Shown: positions 63,975 to 64,000 of the stretch, piece after piece | Position numbering within the stretch: the first letter of the stretch is position 1 | How the letters are laid out: each line of letters starts with the position of its first letter | Assembly: GCA_003339415.1 (NCBI GenBank) | Contig: PDHQ01000023.1 | Span: forward strand, 130,408 to 194,407 | Length of the DNA: 64,000 bases | From: Ophiocordyceps camponoti-saundersi (nom. inval.) | Lineage: Eukaryota; Ascomycota; Sordariomycetes; Hypocreales; Ophiocordycipitaceae | Direction: 5' to 3' | Notes under the pieces: model-generated | The model's input: only the letters and a program-made list of their open reading frames with translations | Database searches by the model: none | Told to the model about the DNA's origin: nothing | Program-made: the position numbers and the translations under genes

Positions 63975-64000
63975 CCGGACTCCCGCCCCAAAGGAGAATG

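Overview
The window is nuclear DNA of a filamentous ascomycete (Pezizomycotina, probably Sordariomycetes). The evidence is many 46-90 nt GT-AG introns, a COP9 signalosome subunit, HET and NACHT genes, GPI-anchored and small cysteine-rich secreted proteins, and a cytochrome P450. The class is an inference; no rRNA or other taxonomic marker is present. I can support 25 protein-coding genes. Most intron positions were set by hand from splice sites, phase and family alignment known from memory. I found no convincing tRNA or rRNA gene, no intact transposase and no CRISPR.

Layout. 0.2-8.3 kb: COP9 subunit 3 (-), a small secreted protein (-), then a P450 and an acyl-CoA oxidase-like flavoprotein on the same strand. 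8.7-19.2 kb: a Ser-rich secreted protein (-), a kinase-like protein (+), a Cys-rich secreted protein (-), a secreted PUD-like protein (+) and a class V aminotransferase (+). 19.5-29.1 kb is the conserved core: a PHD/chromo/SNF2 chromatin remodeller of the Mit1 type (-), the mitochondrial 2'-O-rRNA methyltransferase Mrm1 (+) and a multi-pass membrane protein (-). 31.4-39.5 kb is a loose region rich in (ATGT)n repeats with only secreted or surface genes: an M43 metalloprotease, a Cys-rich effector-like protein and two GPI-anchored proteins. 40.2-48.6 kb looks accessory: an APH-like phosphotransferase, a papain-fold-like protein, two unknown genes and a DUF7924-type nuclease-like protein that has lost its motif lysine. 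A DUF1365 membrane protein follows at 49.1-51.0 kb.

The most unusual part is 51.3-64.0 kb. A block of three genes, a NACHT NLR with four C2H2 fingers (+), a HET-domain gene (-) and a Rad5/HLTF-like SNF2-RING helicase (+), is bracketed by a short repeat family with core TTCACAGCAATTTTAA. Nine copies lie on the left on the + strand and one, next to the NLR, is inverted. Four lie on the right at the window edge, all on the minus strand. On the left part of the array the copies are spaced roughly 85-100 bp apart. I do not recognise this repeat. The three genes suggest a self/non-self recognition and cell-death locus beside a DNA-repair helicase; that they work together, or move as a unit, is inference.

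Several genes are hidden or altered in simple reading-frame views. A two-exon gene at 44.05-44.56 kb is easily missed. A GPI protein is joined across an apparent stop by a clear intron. The DEAH box of the Rad5-like gene is completed only by a GC-AG intron. The C-terminus of the chromatin remodeller lies in a different frame from its body.
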